DNA of 64,000 nt from DLAJ01 sp023663615 (lineage in GTDB: Bacteria > Bacillota > Clostridia > Lachnospirales > Lachnospiraceae), in assembly GCA_023663615.1 (NCBI GenBank), contig JAMPHA010000001.1:806001-870000 (forward strand), in the 5' to 3' direction. The notes beneath the pieces were generated by a model. That model saw only the letters and a list, made by a program, of their open reading frames with translations. It made no database searches and was not told the origin of the DNA. Below are positions 44,220 through 53,080 of the stretch, piece by piece. Both the position numbers and the translations under genes were made by a program. Position 1 is the stretch's first letter. The number at the start of each line of letters is the position of its first letter.

Positions 44220-44645
44220 TTAGTCTTCTACTGCAATACCCATGCTGCGCGCGGTTCCTGCGATCATGCTCATCGCCGCCTCAATGCTGCCCGCGTTTAA
44301 GTCCGGCATTTTCAGCTCGGCGATCTCTTTGATCTTTGCCTTGCTGATCGTCGCTACCTTGTTCTTGTTCGGTGCTGCGGACGCCGTTTTTAAGTTGCAT
44401 GCTTTCTTAAGAAGTACTGCAGCAGGCGGAGTCTTCGTGATGAAGCTGAAGCTTCTGTCTGCGTATACCGTGATGACGACCGGAATAATCATGTCGCCCT
44501 GGTCTGCTGTCTTGGCGTTAAACTGCTTCGTGAACTCGACAATGTTCACGCCGTGCTGTCCGAGTGCAGGACCGACCGGCGGAGCAGGCGTTGCCTTTCC
44601 AGCAGGAATCTGTAACTTGATGTAACCTTCTACTTTTTTTGCCAT
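44220..44645 (-). CDS. rplK: Ribosomal protein L11
   Basis: This 141-residue protein has IKLQIPAGKATPAPPVGPALG and ends MIAGTARSMGIAVED, the standard L11 signature. It is the substrate of PrmA, also in this window. AGGAGG precedes the ATG. Two tandem-hairpin elements separate it from nusG. Confidence 0.98.
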   Translation of the reverse strand: MAKKVEGYIKLQIPAGKATPAPPVGPALGQHGVNIVEFTKQFNAKTADQGDMIIPVVITVYADRSFSFITKTPPAAVLLKKACNLKTASAAPNKNKVATISKAKIKEIAELKMPDLNAGSIEAAMSMIAGTARSMGIAVED

Positions 44646-44779
44646 GTGGCACCTCCTAATATGATTGCTGTGTGGTCAGGCGGGTTAGGCTCCCTCCCAC
44701 GTGATCCGCCCGTTCTGCGGACGGTGTTTATCATAAAAGCGCACGCGCTCTTACAACCGAAACTCTCTTTTACAAAACA

Positions 44780-44856
44780 GGAACTTTCATAACCCCGGAA
44801 GAAATGCCTTTGGCATTTCTTCGAAAGAGTTTCGCGCAAGCGAAACTTTTTTTTAA
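44780..44856 (+). repeat. Tandem-hairpin element, copy A
   Basis: It reads GGAACTTTCATAACCCCGG, then hairpin GAAGAAATGCC/GGCATTTCTTC, then hairpin GTTTCGC/GCGAAAC and a T-run, all on plus. It lies between rplK and nusG, opposite to gene direction. Confidence 0.85.
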
Positions 44857-44861
44857 CTTAT

Positions 44862-44959
44862 AGGAACTTCCGTAACCCGGAAGAATCGCGTAGCGATTCC
44901 AGAAGAAATGCCTTTGGCATTTCTTCGAAAGAGTTTCGCGCAAGCGAAACTCTTTTTTA
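44862..44959 (+). repeat. Tandem-hairpin element, copy B
   Basis: It repeats copy A, with about 50 identical bases in a row, and contains one more inserted hairpin (GAATCGC/GCGATTC). The T-run touches the nusG stop. Together A and B make most of the 311-base nusG-rplK gap; I see no gene there. Confidence 0.88.
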
Positions 44960-45484
44960 CATGCGTCTTACTTCCGCAAAGCTGATCTCGACAGGCGTCT
45001 CCCTGCCGAAGAGTTCCACATTGATCGTCGCGGTCTGCTTGCCGAAATCCATACGCTGCACGACGCCGACCGTATCCTTCCATACGCCGGCGACAACAGC
45101 GATCGTATCGCCCTCCGCGAAGTCAACGGAAATATTCTCCGTCTTGATGCCGAGCGGCTTCATCTCCGCCTCCGTGAGCGGCACCGGCTTGCTTCCCGGT
45201 CCGACAAAGCCCGTAACGCCCCGCGTATTGCGCACAACGTACCATGTGTCGTCGTTCATGATCATATTGATCAGCACATAGCCCGGAAACATCTTTTTCT
45301 GGACCGTCTTCTTGCTGCCGTTCTTCAGCTCGACGACATCTTCCATCGGAACCCGCACCTCCAGAATCTCTTCCTCCAGATGCCGGTTTTCGATCGCTTT
45401 GTCAATATTCGCTTTCACTTTATTCTCGTATCCGGAATAGGTATGCACTACATACCACTTTGCCTTCGTTTCTGCTTCTGCCAT
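44957..45484 (-). CDS. nusG: Transcription factor NusG
   Basis: This 175-residue protein starts AKWYVVHTYSGYENKVKANI and has the C-terminal KOW domain GDTIAVVAGVWKDTVGVVQR. It binds RNA polymerase and affects pausing and termination. It follows secE by 16 bases. Confidence 0.98.
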   Translation of the reverse strand: MAEAETKAKWYVVHTYSGYENKVKANIDKAIENRHLEEEILEVRVPMEDVVELKNGSKKTVQKKMFPGYVLINMIMNDDTWYVVRNTRGVTGFVGPGSKPVPLTEAEMKPLGIKTENISVDFAEGDTIAVVAGVWKDTVGVVQRMDFGKQTATINVELFGRETPVEISFAEVRRM

Positions 45485-45500
45485 ACCGTCAACCTCATTT

Positions 45501-45704
45501 CTACATCGTCAGGAACTTGATGCCGAACTGGATCACCGTGTCAAGCAGTGTGATCAGCACGCCGACCACAACGGAAACCCCGATGACTGCGACGGACTGT
45601 TTTACCACATCGTTCCTGCCCGGCCATGATACTTTTGAGAATTCCGCCTTGACTCCCTTAAAAAAAGAAGGCTTCTTCTCTTTTTCTTTCTTAGAATCTC
45701 CCAT
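45501..45704 (-). CDS. secE: Preprotein translocase subunit SecE
   Basis: This 67-residue protein has a lysine-rich N-terminus, the conserved amphipathic segment FFKGVKAEFSKVSWPGRNDV and one membrane helix. It is the short single-helix SecE type found in Firmicutes. It lies between rpmG and nusG, as usual. Confidence 0.96.
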   Translation of the reverse strand: MGDSKKEKEKKPSFFKGVKAEFSKVSWPGRNDVVKQSVAVIGVSVVVGVLITLLDTVIQFGIKFLTM

Positions 45705-45734
45705 AGTCCCACTCCTCTTAGCAAAATGAGATGC

Positions 45735-45884
45735 TTATTTGGTTTCCTTGTGCAGGGTATGCTTCTTGCAGAATCTACAATATTTCCTGATCTCCATTCT
45801 GTCAGGATGGTTCTTCTTTTCCTTCGTCGTATTGTAGTTGCGCTGCTTACATTCCGTACATGCAAGTGTTATCTTCGTACGCAT
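45735..45884 (-). CDS. rpmG: Ribosomal protein L33
   Basis: This 49-residue protein begins MRTKITLACTECKQRNYNTT and has two CxxC zinc pairs (Cys9/12 and Cys36/39), the zinc-binding form of L33. It was found by translating the minus strand between 45884 and 45735. It is first in rpmG-secE-nusG, behind a clear promoter. Confidence 0.96.
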   Translation of the reverse strand: MRTKITLACTECKQRNYNTTKEKKNHPDRMEIRKYCRFCKKHTLHKETK

Positions 45885-45955
45885 AACTCATAACCTCCGT
45901 TTCAATCCCGTTTTTTCGGGCATAAAAAAAAGACCGAAATTCATGTCACTTGTTT

Positions 45956-45984
45956 ACTATAGCATAGGCTGTTTGGCGCGTCAA
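45956..45984 (-). promoter_or_regulatory. Promoter of rpmG-secE-nusG
   Basis: On minus, TTGACG and TATAGT are separated by exactly 17 bases, about 70 bases before rpmG. Confidence 0.85.
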
Positions 45985-46156
45985 TCAGTTTTTTTGCATT
46001 TTCACCGCTTTTTTCTATATTTTTTTGCAAAACTTCCCCTCACCACTCCATTTTGCGATTGCATTTTTGTTTTATACATGCTAGGATATATGTATATAAG
46101 TAGATTTTTGCCCTAAAACTTTTTGGCAGAATTTCTTTTGCAGTCTTTATTGATCG

Positions 46157-46164
46157 GCCGATAC
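46157..46164 (+). promoter_or_regulatory. Candidate flagellar sigma-28 -10 element
   Basis: GCCGATAC matches the -10 consensus GCCGATAA/T. No TAAA lies at the expected 15-base distance, so the call is weak. The same motif precedes the other plus-strand motility gene (57674). Confidence 0.35.
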
Positions 46165-46255
46165 TGTCGATATAAATAGAAAGTATGCAAAAGCGACCTC
46201 ACGGACGAGGTTCATGCTGAATTGTAGACATTCATGGATGAAAGGAGGGGCGGCA

Positions 46256-47560
46256 ATGAACGTCACCGCATTGAACACGGTCTACAATCATTATCTGACC
46301 ACCTATGCGCCGAACGGCATCAACTCGCAATATGACACGCACAAGAAAAGCGAGCTGCGCGGCGTTTACAATTCCATTGTCAAATTAAATAAAGAAGCTC
46401 CTCTTGCCATTTTGGATACGAGCAGGGCGTCGCAGGCGTTTGCCGTCGGTATCAAGGAAAGCGCGCGGGCGCTGCACAACACGATCGCTTCCGTAAGCGG
46501 AAGGGATGCGGAATCTCTTTTGGAGCAGAAGACCGCTTTTTCCACGAATGAAGACATTGCAACCGCGGATTATATCGGCGATGCCAAGGACGTGGATGAT
46601 GCGCCTGCTTTTTCTATTGAAGTGCGCCGTCTTGCGGAGTCGCAGATAAACACCGGCAGCTATCTGCCGGATGAAGAGATTGCGCTTGCGCCGGACACCT
46701 ATTCGTTCGACGTCGGCATCAACAATCTGAATTACGAATTTCAGTTTCTGATCAATGAGGGCGATACGAACCGCAGTGTGCAGGAGCGGCTTGCCAGACT
46801 GATCAATAATGCGGAGATCGGTCTGTCCGCCGAGATCTTAGAGGACGGCGAGGGAAATTCCGCCTTAAAGCTTTCCTCGAAGGCGACCGGACTTCCGGCT
46901 GACAGAGATCACATTTTCCATGTGTCGGACACAAACACGAGTAAACTTTCAGGCGCAGTCGATTATCTGGGCATCGGCGAGATTACCCGCCCTGCGGCAA
47001 ACGCCGAGTTCCTTATTAACGGGGCAGAGCGCACGGCGTCCTCCAATCACTTCACGGTAGAAAAAGTATACTCCGTCAATCTGACCGGACTAAGCCCTTC
47101 CGAAGGCGAGACCGCAGAGATTGGCGTGAAACCCGATCATGAATCGTTAAAAGAGAATATTTCAAAGCTCATCGGCGGCTATAATGACTTCATCCGCGCG
47201 ACCGCCTCTTATCTTGAGTCCCAGCCAAAGAGTGCCCGCCTGATGAACGAAATGACCGGCATTGCATCCGTTTATGCGGATGATCTGGATACGCTCGGTA
47301 TTTATTCCGAGGAAAGCGGCGAGCTTTCCATTGACGACGAACGGTTGTCTTATGCGGTTGCGCACGCAGACAATGAGGAAGTGACCGAGCCGTTAAAGGA
47401 TTTTACGCAGGCGTTGATGCGCAAGAGCCGTGGCGTTTCCTTAAATCCGATGAACTATGTGAACAAAATCATTGTTGCCTATAAGAATCCCGGACACGGT
47501 TACGCGAGTCCGTATGTGACAAGCGCCTACAGCGGGATGATGTTTAACAGTTATTGTTAA
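46256..47560 (+). CDS. FliD-related flagellar filament cap-like protein
   Basis: This 434-residue protein has the FliD-type middle part (FSIEVRRLAESQINTGSYL, a beta-rich segment, and LKLSSKATGLP) and a FliD-type C-terminal part with ENISKLIGGYNDFIRATASYL. The classic N-terminus (ISGLGSGIDTDSIIEQL) is absent; instead it starts with a region rich in asparagine and tyrosine. It may be a divergent cap or hook-associated protein. The ATG follows GGAGGGG. It is a single gene on plus, away from the flagellar operon. Confidence 0.7.
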   Translation: MNVTALNTVYNHYLTTYAPNGINSQYDTHKKSELRGVYNSIVKLNKEAPLAILDTSRASQAFAVGIKESARALHNTIASVSGRDAESLLEQKTAFSTNEDIATADYIGDAKDVDDAPAFSIEVRRLAESQINTGSYLPDEEIALAPDTYSFDVGINNLNYEFQFLINEGDTNRSVQERLARLINNAEIGLSAEILEDGEGNSALKLSSKATGLPADRDHIFHVSDTNTSKLSGAVDYLGIGEITRPAANAEFLINGAERTASSNHFTVEKVYSVNLTGLSPSEGETAEIGVKPDHESLKENISKLIGGYNDFIRATASYLESQPKSARLMNEMTGIASVYADDLDTLGIYSEESGELSIDDERLSYAVAHADNEEVTEPLKDFTQALMRKSRGVSLNPMNYVNKIIVAYKNPGHGYASPYVTSAYSGMMFNSYC

Positions 47561-47592
47561 AAAAGAGTTCCGCTTTCGCGGAACTCTTTTTC
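47558..47592. terminator. Bidirectional terminator after the FliD-like gene
   Basis: AGAGTTCCGC pairs with GCGGAACTCT around TTTC, flanked by A and T runs. It serves the plus gene and the minus gene ending at 47614. Confidence 0.9.
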
Positions 47593-47613
47593 GTCCCTCC
47601 TATGGGCAGACGC

Positions 47614-48627
47614 TTACCCGAACAGATCATACAGCGTATCGACGCCGATCATCTTATCATCCACATAAAAATCCGCGTTCGGTTTTCCCATGCGCAGCTC
47701 TGTGTAGTGAACGCCCCAATCCTCCATCTGCTTTTTTGTCACCGGATACCAGTCAATGCCTGACACATACCCTCTTGCCGTAAACAGGATAATCTCGTTT
47801 CCCCATTCATACAGCTGGTTGACAATCCGGATCATGCGCTCGTTCGGCTCCGCCTTGGCATAATCAAGATCCTCCCGTTTTATGGCGATCACGCCGTCAA
47901 TGTCAAATACAAACCGCTGTCCGCCCGCGCGGATTGTCAGGTACTGCGACGCTTTCTCAAACTCCGCCGTCGTGTCAATATCAAAATTATCGCCCATCTC
48001 ATAACCGGCAATGTTTTTTCCGGACATGGAATGCTGCTCCGTAATGACCTTGGCGCGGATCACATCCACATTTCCGTTCTGATACAGAATCTTCGGCAGC
48101 ATCTGCCGCGCCATATTATATGCTTCCGGAATATCGGTCAGAATCGGACGGATCCTCCCGTTCTCCCCCATATACCACATTTTATGTGCGACCTCCATCG
48201 CCGGCGCTAACGTACGCACACAGTCAAGCTCCTCATCCGCAAGCATCATCTCAATCATCGTGTCAATGTCCGAAACGCGGCGGATCGGATAAGTCGGACG
48301 GAGCTGTACAATAATGTCCGGCTCATATCCCTCATGCTCTTTTAACCAGAAAAGGGCATGTTCAAACACTTCGATGTCAAGCGAGGTATCCGCCGCATAT
48401 TCCGCAGGGCGCAGAAACGGCGTCTCAGCCCCGTACTCCCTTGCGATCTGCGCATAAACTTCGCTGTCCGTGCTTACGATGATGCGGTTGATGTATTTTG
48501 ACTGTTTTGCGTGCTCAATGGAATACGCGATCATCGGCTTGCCCGCAATCTTCCGGATATTTTTATCCACCACGCTCTTTGAACCGCTCCGCGCAGGAAT
48601 CAGCGCTAAAATTTTCTTTTCCGCCAT
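47614..48627 (-). CDS. Nonulosonate cytidylyltransferase fused to a HAD-type phosphatase
   Basis: Residues 1-225 are a CMP-sugar synthetase (NeuA/PseF type) with IPARSGSKSVVDKNIRKIAG, RIIVSTDSE and IVQLRPTYPIR. Residues about 235-337 are a HAD-type domain with FDIDGVIAIK, IILFTARG and KPNADFYVDDKMIG. The first part activates a sialic-acid-like sugar with CTP; the second may dephosphorylate a sugar phosphate precursor. It follows a Maf transferase and glf, so the product probably goes to flagellin. The start at 48627 is the normal family start; a nearby ATG four codons earlier is possible. Confidence 0.85.
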   Translation of the reverse strand: MAEKKILALIPARSGSKSVVDKNIRKIAGKPMIAYSIEHAKQSKYINRIIVSTDSEVYAQIAREYGAETPFLRPAEYAADTSLDIEVFEHALFWLKEHEGYEPDIIVQLRPTYPIRRVSDIDTMIEMMLADEELDCVRTLAPAMEVAHKMWYMGENGRIRPILTDIPEAYNMARQMLPKILYQNGNVDVIRAKVITEQHSMSGKNIAGYEMGDNFDIDTTAEFEKASQYLTIRAGGQRFVFDIDGVIAIKREDLDYAKAEPNERMIRIVNQLYEWGNEIILFTARGYVSGIDWYPVTKKQMEDWGVHYTELRMGKPNADFYVDDKMIGVDTLYDLFG

Positions 48628-48764
48628 TTGAATAACCATGCCTTTCTCTCTGAATCTTCCACGGCTCCCCTTTCGGGAATCCTGCCGATTCCCCCGCCGC
48701 TTTTTATCTTTCCCCGTTTTTTCTTCCTGTTTTCTCTTTCCGTTTCTTCGCTGTTTTTTCTTTT

Positions 48765-50525
48765 CTATCTCGTCTCTTTCAGCGCTTCCGCAAGCGGAAT
48801 ATGCCGCATCCCCTGAATGAAGCTCCCGCCCTCGGTCGCATTGACGACATCCAGTCCGGCGGCGTCCGCCTCCTGCAGCCGTCTTTCCATCCATGTACGG
48901 TAAAGAATAAACTTCTGATCGGCATAGACCGTGCCGCCGCCCCATGCTTTTACCGCCGTCAGATCCGCCGTATCGGTTGCCACGCGGTTCGATGTTTCCG
49001 ACGCATGCGCCAGATTATCGGTAAACGCCAGATCCAGCCCCACAAACACGAGGCGCTCCGCTCCCAGGCGGATCACGGTATCCAGCGCCGTCGTCATGAC
49101 GGAACCGCCTGTCTTCACACACATACAGCCTCTTTTCTCCGCCTCCCGCTCCGCGCGCGGATAGCCCTCCTGAAACAGCATATAATGGACCGCGGCGTAA
49201 CGCGCCGCAAAACCGTGATTCGCGGTGGAAAGCATCAGCATCGGCACATCATTGTTCTCCTGCGCATAAATTTGAAAGAGCACGCGCGGATTCGCATCCG
49301 TCACCATCACATAATCCGGACGAATCCCCATGCCGAGCAGCTTTCGGAACACCGTTCCGCAGGCGACCAGCACGCAGTCCTCCCGCTGCGCGCATGTGAT
49401 AAGCTGCGCCGCATTCTTATCAAGGGACGGTCCTGCTGCCACGATCACGGCTGTTTTATGATGAAACTGCCCGCGAAGCGCGTCCGCCGTCAAAAAACGC
49501 TGCGGCTCCGCCCGCATACTCTCCATATTGGCATCAAAATTTCCCTGCAATAACATTTTGGCATTCCGGTAAGAGCTGTCCTGCAAAAAAAACTGTTCAA
49601 AGCTCTGCCGCAGCCTCTCATCCCTGATCAGGCGCATGGACGGATAATGAATGCACAACTTCTGTCCCGGCTGTGCGGCCGCCCCGGCAAGCATGCGAAA
49701 CCCCGCATCCTCATGAAAAACGATCATCCCCGTGCGAAGCGCCTTCGTCAGATCCAGATAGCGCAGCGTCAGTCTGAAAAAGCGGATGTCCGCTTCATAT
49801 ACATGCACGGGATAGCATTCCCGCAGTTCCTCGTAAAGCGCCAGCACATGATAGCCCAGCCCTGCGCCGAGTATATGATACCCCGAAGCCTGCTCATCGG
49901 GCAGCGTTCTCGCCCATGCGCGCGCCTCGGCATACGGATCCTGGTTCGAATGCAGGTAAAAGCTCGCGCCGCCCCGCTCCACACGGCAGGTCGGGTATCC
50001 CGCCGATGTTTCTTCAATATAAAGATCCTGCCACGCTCCCTGCGCCGCACCGCCGGAGCCATCCGACTCCTTTGGTCTGCCGGAACCGCCCGGTTCTCTC
50101 AGCCCGTCCAGCCGCCTGGCAAGCACGGGATCCCGCTCTGCAAGCGCCGCCAGATTCTGTTTTGAATAATCCGGAAGCAGTTCTCCCTCCGCCGCTGTCC
50201 GGAGCTGCCCCAACAACTCCTGCAAGAATGGCTGTACCTGAAGCGCGAGCAGATCCGCCAAAAGAACATAGTCCTTCTGCTCCTGTGCGCCGAGCAGTCC
50301 GCGCATGATTTCCACGATATAATCCGGCGCCGCACCGATCCCCTGTCCGGCAAGCGTGCCGTCGTCGCCAAGCAGCGCGCCCGCAACCTCCTGAAAAGAA
50401 CGCAGGAAGCTCTGATATTCCCTCACACCGGCATCGAGATTGTATATGCGGAACAACTCTGTGATCAGCGCGCTCTGACGTGCGGTGTCCCGCGTCCTGA
50501 CATACAAATTCCGTAATTCCGCCAT
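48765..50525 (-). CDS. Motility-associated glycosyltransferase (Maf, DUF115)
   Basis: This 586-residue protein has the DUF115/MptE-like core: AVIVAAGPSLDKNAAQLI, PDYVMVTDANPRVLFQ, KTGGSVMTTALDTVIRLGAE and VFVGLDLAFTDNLAHASETS. Maf proteins move pseudaminic, legionaminic or related sugars onto flagellin in the cytoplasm before export. It starts 4 bases after glf and is followed by the cytidylyltransferase fusion. The N-terminal 200 residues are variable helical sequence. Confidence 0.88.
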   Translation of the reverse strand: MAELRNLYVRTRDTARQSALITELFRIYNLDAGVREYQSFLRSFQEVAGALLGDDGTLAGQGIGAAPDYIVEIMRGLLGAQEQKDYVLLADLLALQVQPFLQELLGQLRTAAEGELLPDYSKQNLAALAERDPVLARRLDGLREPGGSGRPKESDGSGGAAQGAWQDLYIEETSAGYPTCRVERGGASFYLHSNQDPYAEARAWARTLPDEQASGYHILGAGLGYHVLALYEELRECYPVHVYEADIRFFRLTLRYLDLTKALRTGMIVFHEDAGFRMLAGAAAQPGQKLCIHYPSMRLIRDERLRQSFEQFFLQDSSYRNAKMLLQGNFDANMESMRAEPQRFLTADALRGQFHHKTAVIVAAGPSLDKNAAQLITCAQREDCVLVACGTVFRKLLGMGIRPDYVMVTDANPRVLFQIYAQENNDVPMLMLSTANHGFAARYAAVHYMLFQEGYPRAEREAEKRGCMCVKTGGSVMTTALDTVIRLGAERLVFVGLDLAFTDNLAHASETSNRVATDTADLTAVKAWGGGTVYADQKFILYRTWMERRLQEADAAGLDVVNATEGGSFIQGMRHIPLAEALKETR

Positions 50526-50528
50526 GTG

Positions 50529-51644
50529 TTATCCTTCCTTTTCCGCCATCAGAAGCGCCTCCGCGATCACCTTATCCATGTCATAATAGCGGTACTGACC
50601 GAGTCTGCCGCCAAACAGCACGCGGTCCTGCTCCTCCGCGAGCTTTCGGTAACGCGCAAAGAGCGCATCGTTTTTTTCATCATTCATCGGGTAGTAAGGT
50701 TCGTCGCCCTTCTTCCACTCACAGGGATATTCGCGCGTGATGACAGTCACGGGCTGCGTACCGAACTCAAAATGTTTATGCTCGATGACACGCGTGTACG
50801 GCACGCTGCGCTCCGTATAATTGACGACCGCATTTCCCTGATAATTATCGCAGTCCTTGAGCAATTCCGTTTCAAACCGCAGGGAACGGTATTCCAACGC
50901 GCCATAGCAATAATCAAAATATTCGTCGATCATTCCCGTATAGAGCACGCGTGCAAACGAATCGCCGTCTTCGCCGGACTCGTTCTGCGCAAGAAACTCC
51001 CGATAAGAAACGCCCGTTCTCACCGGAATATCTTCCAATAATTTCTGTACGACCGCCGTGTAGCCTCCCTTCGGAATTCCCTGGTACGCATCGTTAAAAT
51101 AGTTATTATCATACGTAAACCGGAGCGGCAGACGCTTGATGATAAAAGCGGGAAGCTCCTTACAATCCCTTCCCCACTGTTTTTCCGTGTAGCCCTTTAC
51201 CAATTTCTCATACACGTCGCGCCCTGCAAGGGAGATCGCCTGCTCCTCCAAATTCTTCGGCTCCCCGATCCCTGCCTGCGCGATCTGCTCCTCAATCAGT
51301 GCCTTCGCCTCGGCGGGCGTCCGGATCCCCCACAGCTTGCTGAATGTATTCATATTAAAAGGAAGATTGTAAAGCTCCTTCCCGTATACGGCGATCGGCG
51401 AATTCACATAATGATTAAATTCCGCGAAGCGATTGATGTATTTCCATACTTTTTGATCGGAAGTATGAAAAATGTGCGCGCCGTAACGATGGACCTGAAT
51501 GCCCTCAATTTCTTCCGTATAAATATTGCCCGCAATGTGCTCCCGCCTGTCAATGACCAGACAGCGTTTTCCCTTCTGCTTCATCTCATGTGCGAACACC
51601 GCGCCGAACAGCCCGGCTCCCACGATCAGATAATCGTATTTCAT
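50529..51644 (-). CDS. glf: UDP-galactopyranose mutase
   Basis: This 371-residue flavoenzyme begins KYDYLIVGAGLFGAVFAHEM, an FAD-binding GxGxxG. It has HRYGAHIFHTSDQKVWKYIN and GGRLGQYRYYDMDKVI, typical of GLF. It makes UDP-galactofuranose for surface glycans. It is just upstream of the Maf gene, so galactofuranose may belong to the same glycan system. Confidence 0.95.
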   Translation of the reverse strand: MKYDYLIVGAGLFGAVFAHEMKQKGKRCLVIDRREHIAGNIYTEEIEGIQVHRYGAHIFHTSDQKVWKYINRFAEFNHYVNSPIAVYGKELYNLPFNMNTFSKLWGIRTPAEAKALIEEQIAQAGIGEPKNLEEQAISLAGRDVYEKLVKGYTEKQWGRDCKELPAFIIKRLPLRFTYDNNYFNDAYQGIPKGGYTAVVQKLLEDIPVRTGVSYREFLAQNESGEDGDSFARVLYTGMIDEYFDYCYGALEYRSLRFETELLKDCDNYQGNAVVNYTERSVPYTRVIEHKHFEFGTQPVTVITREYPCEWKKGDEPYYPMNDEKNDALFARYRKLAEEQDRVLFGGRLGQYRYYDMDKVIAEALLMAEKEG

Positions 51645-51662
51645 GTCTGTTCTCCTGTTTTC

Positions 51663-52964
51663 TTATTCCGCCGCGCCCAGCATTTCATTCATGATGCGGG
51701 TCGCTTCCTCTAACTGGTTATCCCGATCCTCGCTGCGGTACAACTCCGCGTCATACGGCACTTCGACATCCGGCGCAATGCCGATACCGTGAATATTGTA
51801 GCCGTTCGGCGTATAATATTTGCTGATTGTCAGCTTGATCGCCGAACCGTCCGTGAGCTGCATGATCCGCTGTACAATGCCCTTCCCGAACGTCGTTGTT
51901 CCGACAAGCGTTCCGACGCCGTAATCTTTGATCGCGCCTGCGAGAATCTCCGACGCGCTCGCGCTATTGCCGTCAATGAGCACCACGAGCGGCAGCCCTA
52001 ACGGCGCTGCGCCGTCGCAGACATACTCCTCGCGCTCACCGTACTTATCCTCTGTATAAACGATCATTCCCTCCGGCAGTATTTTTTTTGCGATCTCGAC
52101 AACCGTTGTCAGATTACCGCCCGGATTGCCGCGCAGATCTAAGATCAGCCCTTTCATATTGCTGCCGCGCGCCTCTGCAAGCGCCTCGTTAAATTGTTCC
52201 AATGTAATATCGTCAAATTCCGTGATCTCGATATAAGCAATGTCATTCTCCAGCATCCTGAACTCCACGGTCGGGCTGTTGATCTTCGCACGCGTGATCG
52301 TGACGTCGATATATTCGTAGCCGACTCCGCTTGCGCGCGCCACCGTCATCGTGACAGGCGTTCCCTCCTCGCCTTTGATCTTTGCGACGATCTCGGATGT
52401 GTCCATACCGTAGACATCCTCGCCCTCCACCTGATAGATCAGGTCGCCCGGCTGCAGCTCGCTCGCCGCCGCCGGCGTATTCTCGATCAGCTTGGTAATC
52501 ACGGCATACCCTGTCGTCGTGTCCATTCCGATATAGGCGCCGATTCCATAATAGACGCCGCGTGTCTTGTCATAGATTTCCTGAAGTTCCTCCGCCGTAT
52601 AATAGACGGAATAGGGATCGCCGAGCGCGTCCAAAAGCCCCGCGTACATGCCTTCCTCCAGCACCTGCGCATCCACATCTTCCAGATAATATTTTTCGAT
52701 CGCATCCTGTAACACGCCGAGCTTATAAGTCGCCGCCTCGCTGACGACCGAATCGGACTCCTGCGCCTGCGTCTGGGCGCTCTGATCCTTGTTTGTCCGC
52801 ACATCCCGCACCAAAAAAACAATTCCGGCGATCAGTGCGGCCGCCAAAAGTCCCGTCAGGATTCCCGTCAGATAATACCGGCGCTCCCGTCTTTCCTCAT
52901 TTTTCTTTTGCTGCTCTTTTTGTTGTTCCGTTTCCGTCTGCATTTCAAACTGATCCATTTTCAT
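51663..52964 (-). CDS. S41 family C-terminal processing peptidase (CtpA/CtpB-like)
   Basis: This protein of about 433 residues has a cytoplasmic lysine/glutamate-rich start, one membrane helix at about residues 32-52, a PDZ domain (GDLIYQVEGEDVYGMD), and the S41 catalytic parts DGNSASASEILAGAIKDYG (serine) and TTFGKGIVQ (lysine). It cleaves proteins outside the membrane. It lies after the EnvC-like gene, and Ctp proteases elsewhere process division hydrolase regulators. The start choice between 52964 and 52958 is uncertain. Confidence 0.92.
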   Translation of the reverse strand: MKMDQFEMQTETEQQKEQQKKNEERRERRYYLTGILTGLLAAALIAGIVFLVRDVRTNKDQSAQTQAQESDSVVSEAATYKLGVLQDAIEKYYLEDVDAQVLEEGMYAGLLDALGDPYSVYYTAEELQEIYDKTRGVYYGIGAYIGMDTTTGYAVITKLIENTPAAASELQPGDLIYQVEGEDVYGMDTSEIVAKIKGEEGTPVTMTVARASGVGYEYIDVTITRAKINSPTVEFRMLENDIAYIEITEFDDITLEQFNEALAEARGSNMKGLILDLRGNPGGNLTTVVEIAKKILPEGMIVYTEDKYGEREEYVCDGAAPLGLPLVVLIDGNSASASEILAGAIKDYGVGTLVGTTTFGKGIVQRIMQLTDGSAIKLTISKYYTPNGYNIHGIGIAPDVEVPYDAELYRSEDRDNQLEEATRIMNEMLGAAE

Positions 52965-53080
52965 TCTTCTTTCTGCTGAACATCGTTTGTTCCCTATCAT
53001 TTTATGCAAAGACAGCGCTGAATATGGTTGCCTTCCTCCTTTTGTGACGTCCGCCGCGACCCGTTCCCGGCAGTACCGCC

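Larger units (their letters stand above)
45885..46255. other. Divergent intergenic region between rpmG and the FliD-like gene
   Basis: This 371-base, AT-rich stretch has the rpmG promoter on minus, a small CCCG/CGGG hairpin in the rpmG leader at 45908-45921, and a GCCGATA motif on plus at 46157. No gene is visible. Confidence 0.7.

Noticed and set aside
46124..46143. Sigma-54 promoter (TTGGCA ... TTGCA) before the FliD-like gene
   Set aside because: The GG and GC pairs are 15 bases apart instead of the required 12.
48801..49553. 250-codon plus-strand frame opposite the Maf gene
   Set aside because: Antisense shadow; codon-biased Arg/His-rich sequence and no ribosome site.
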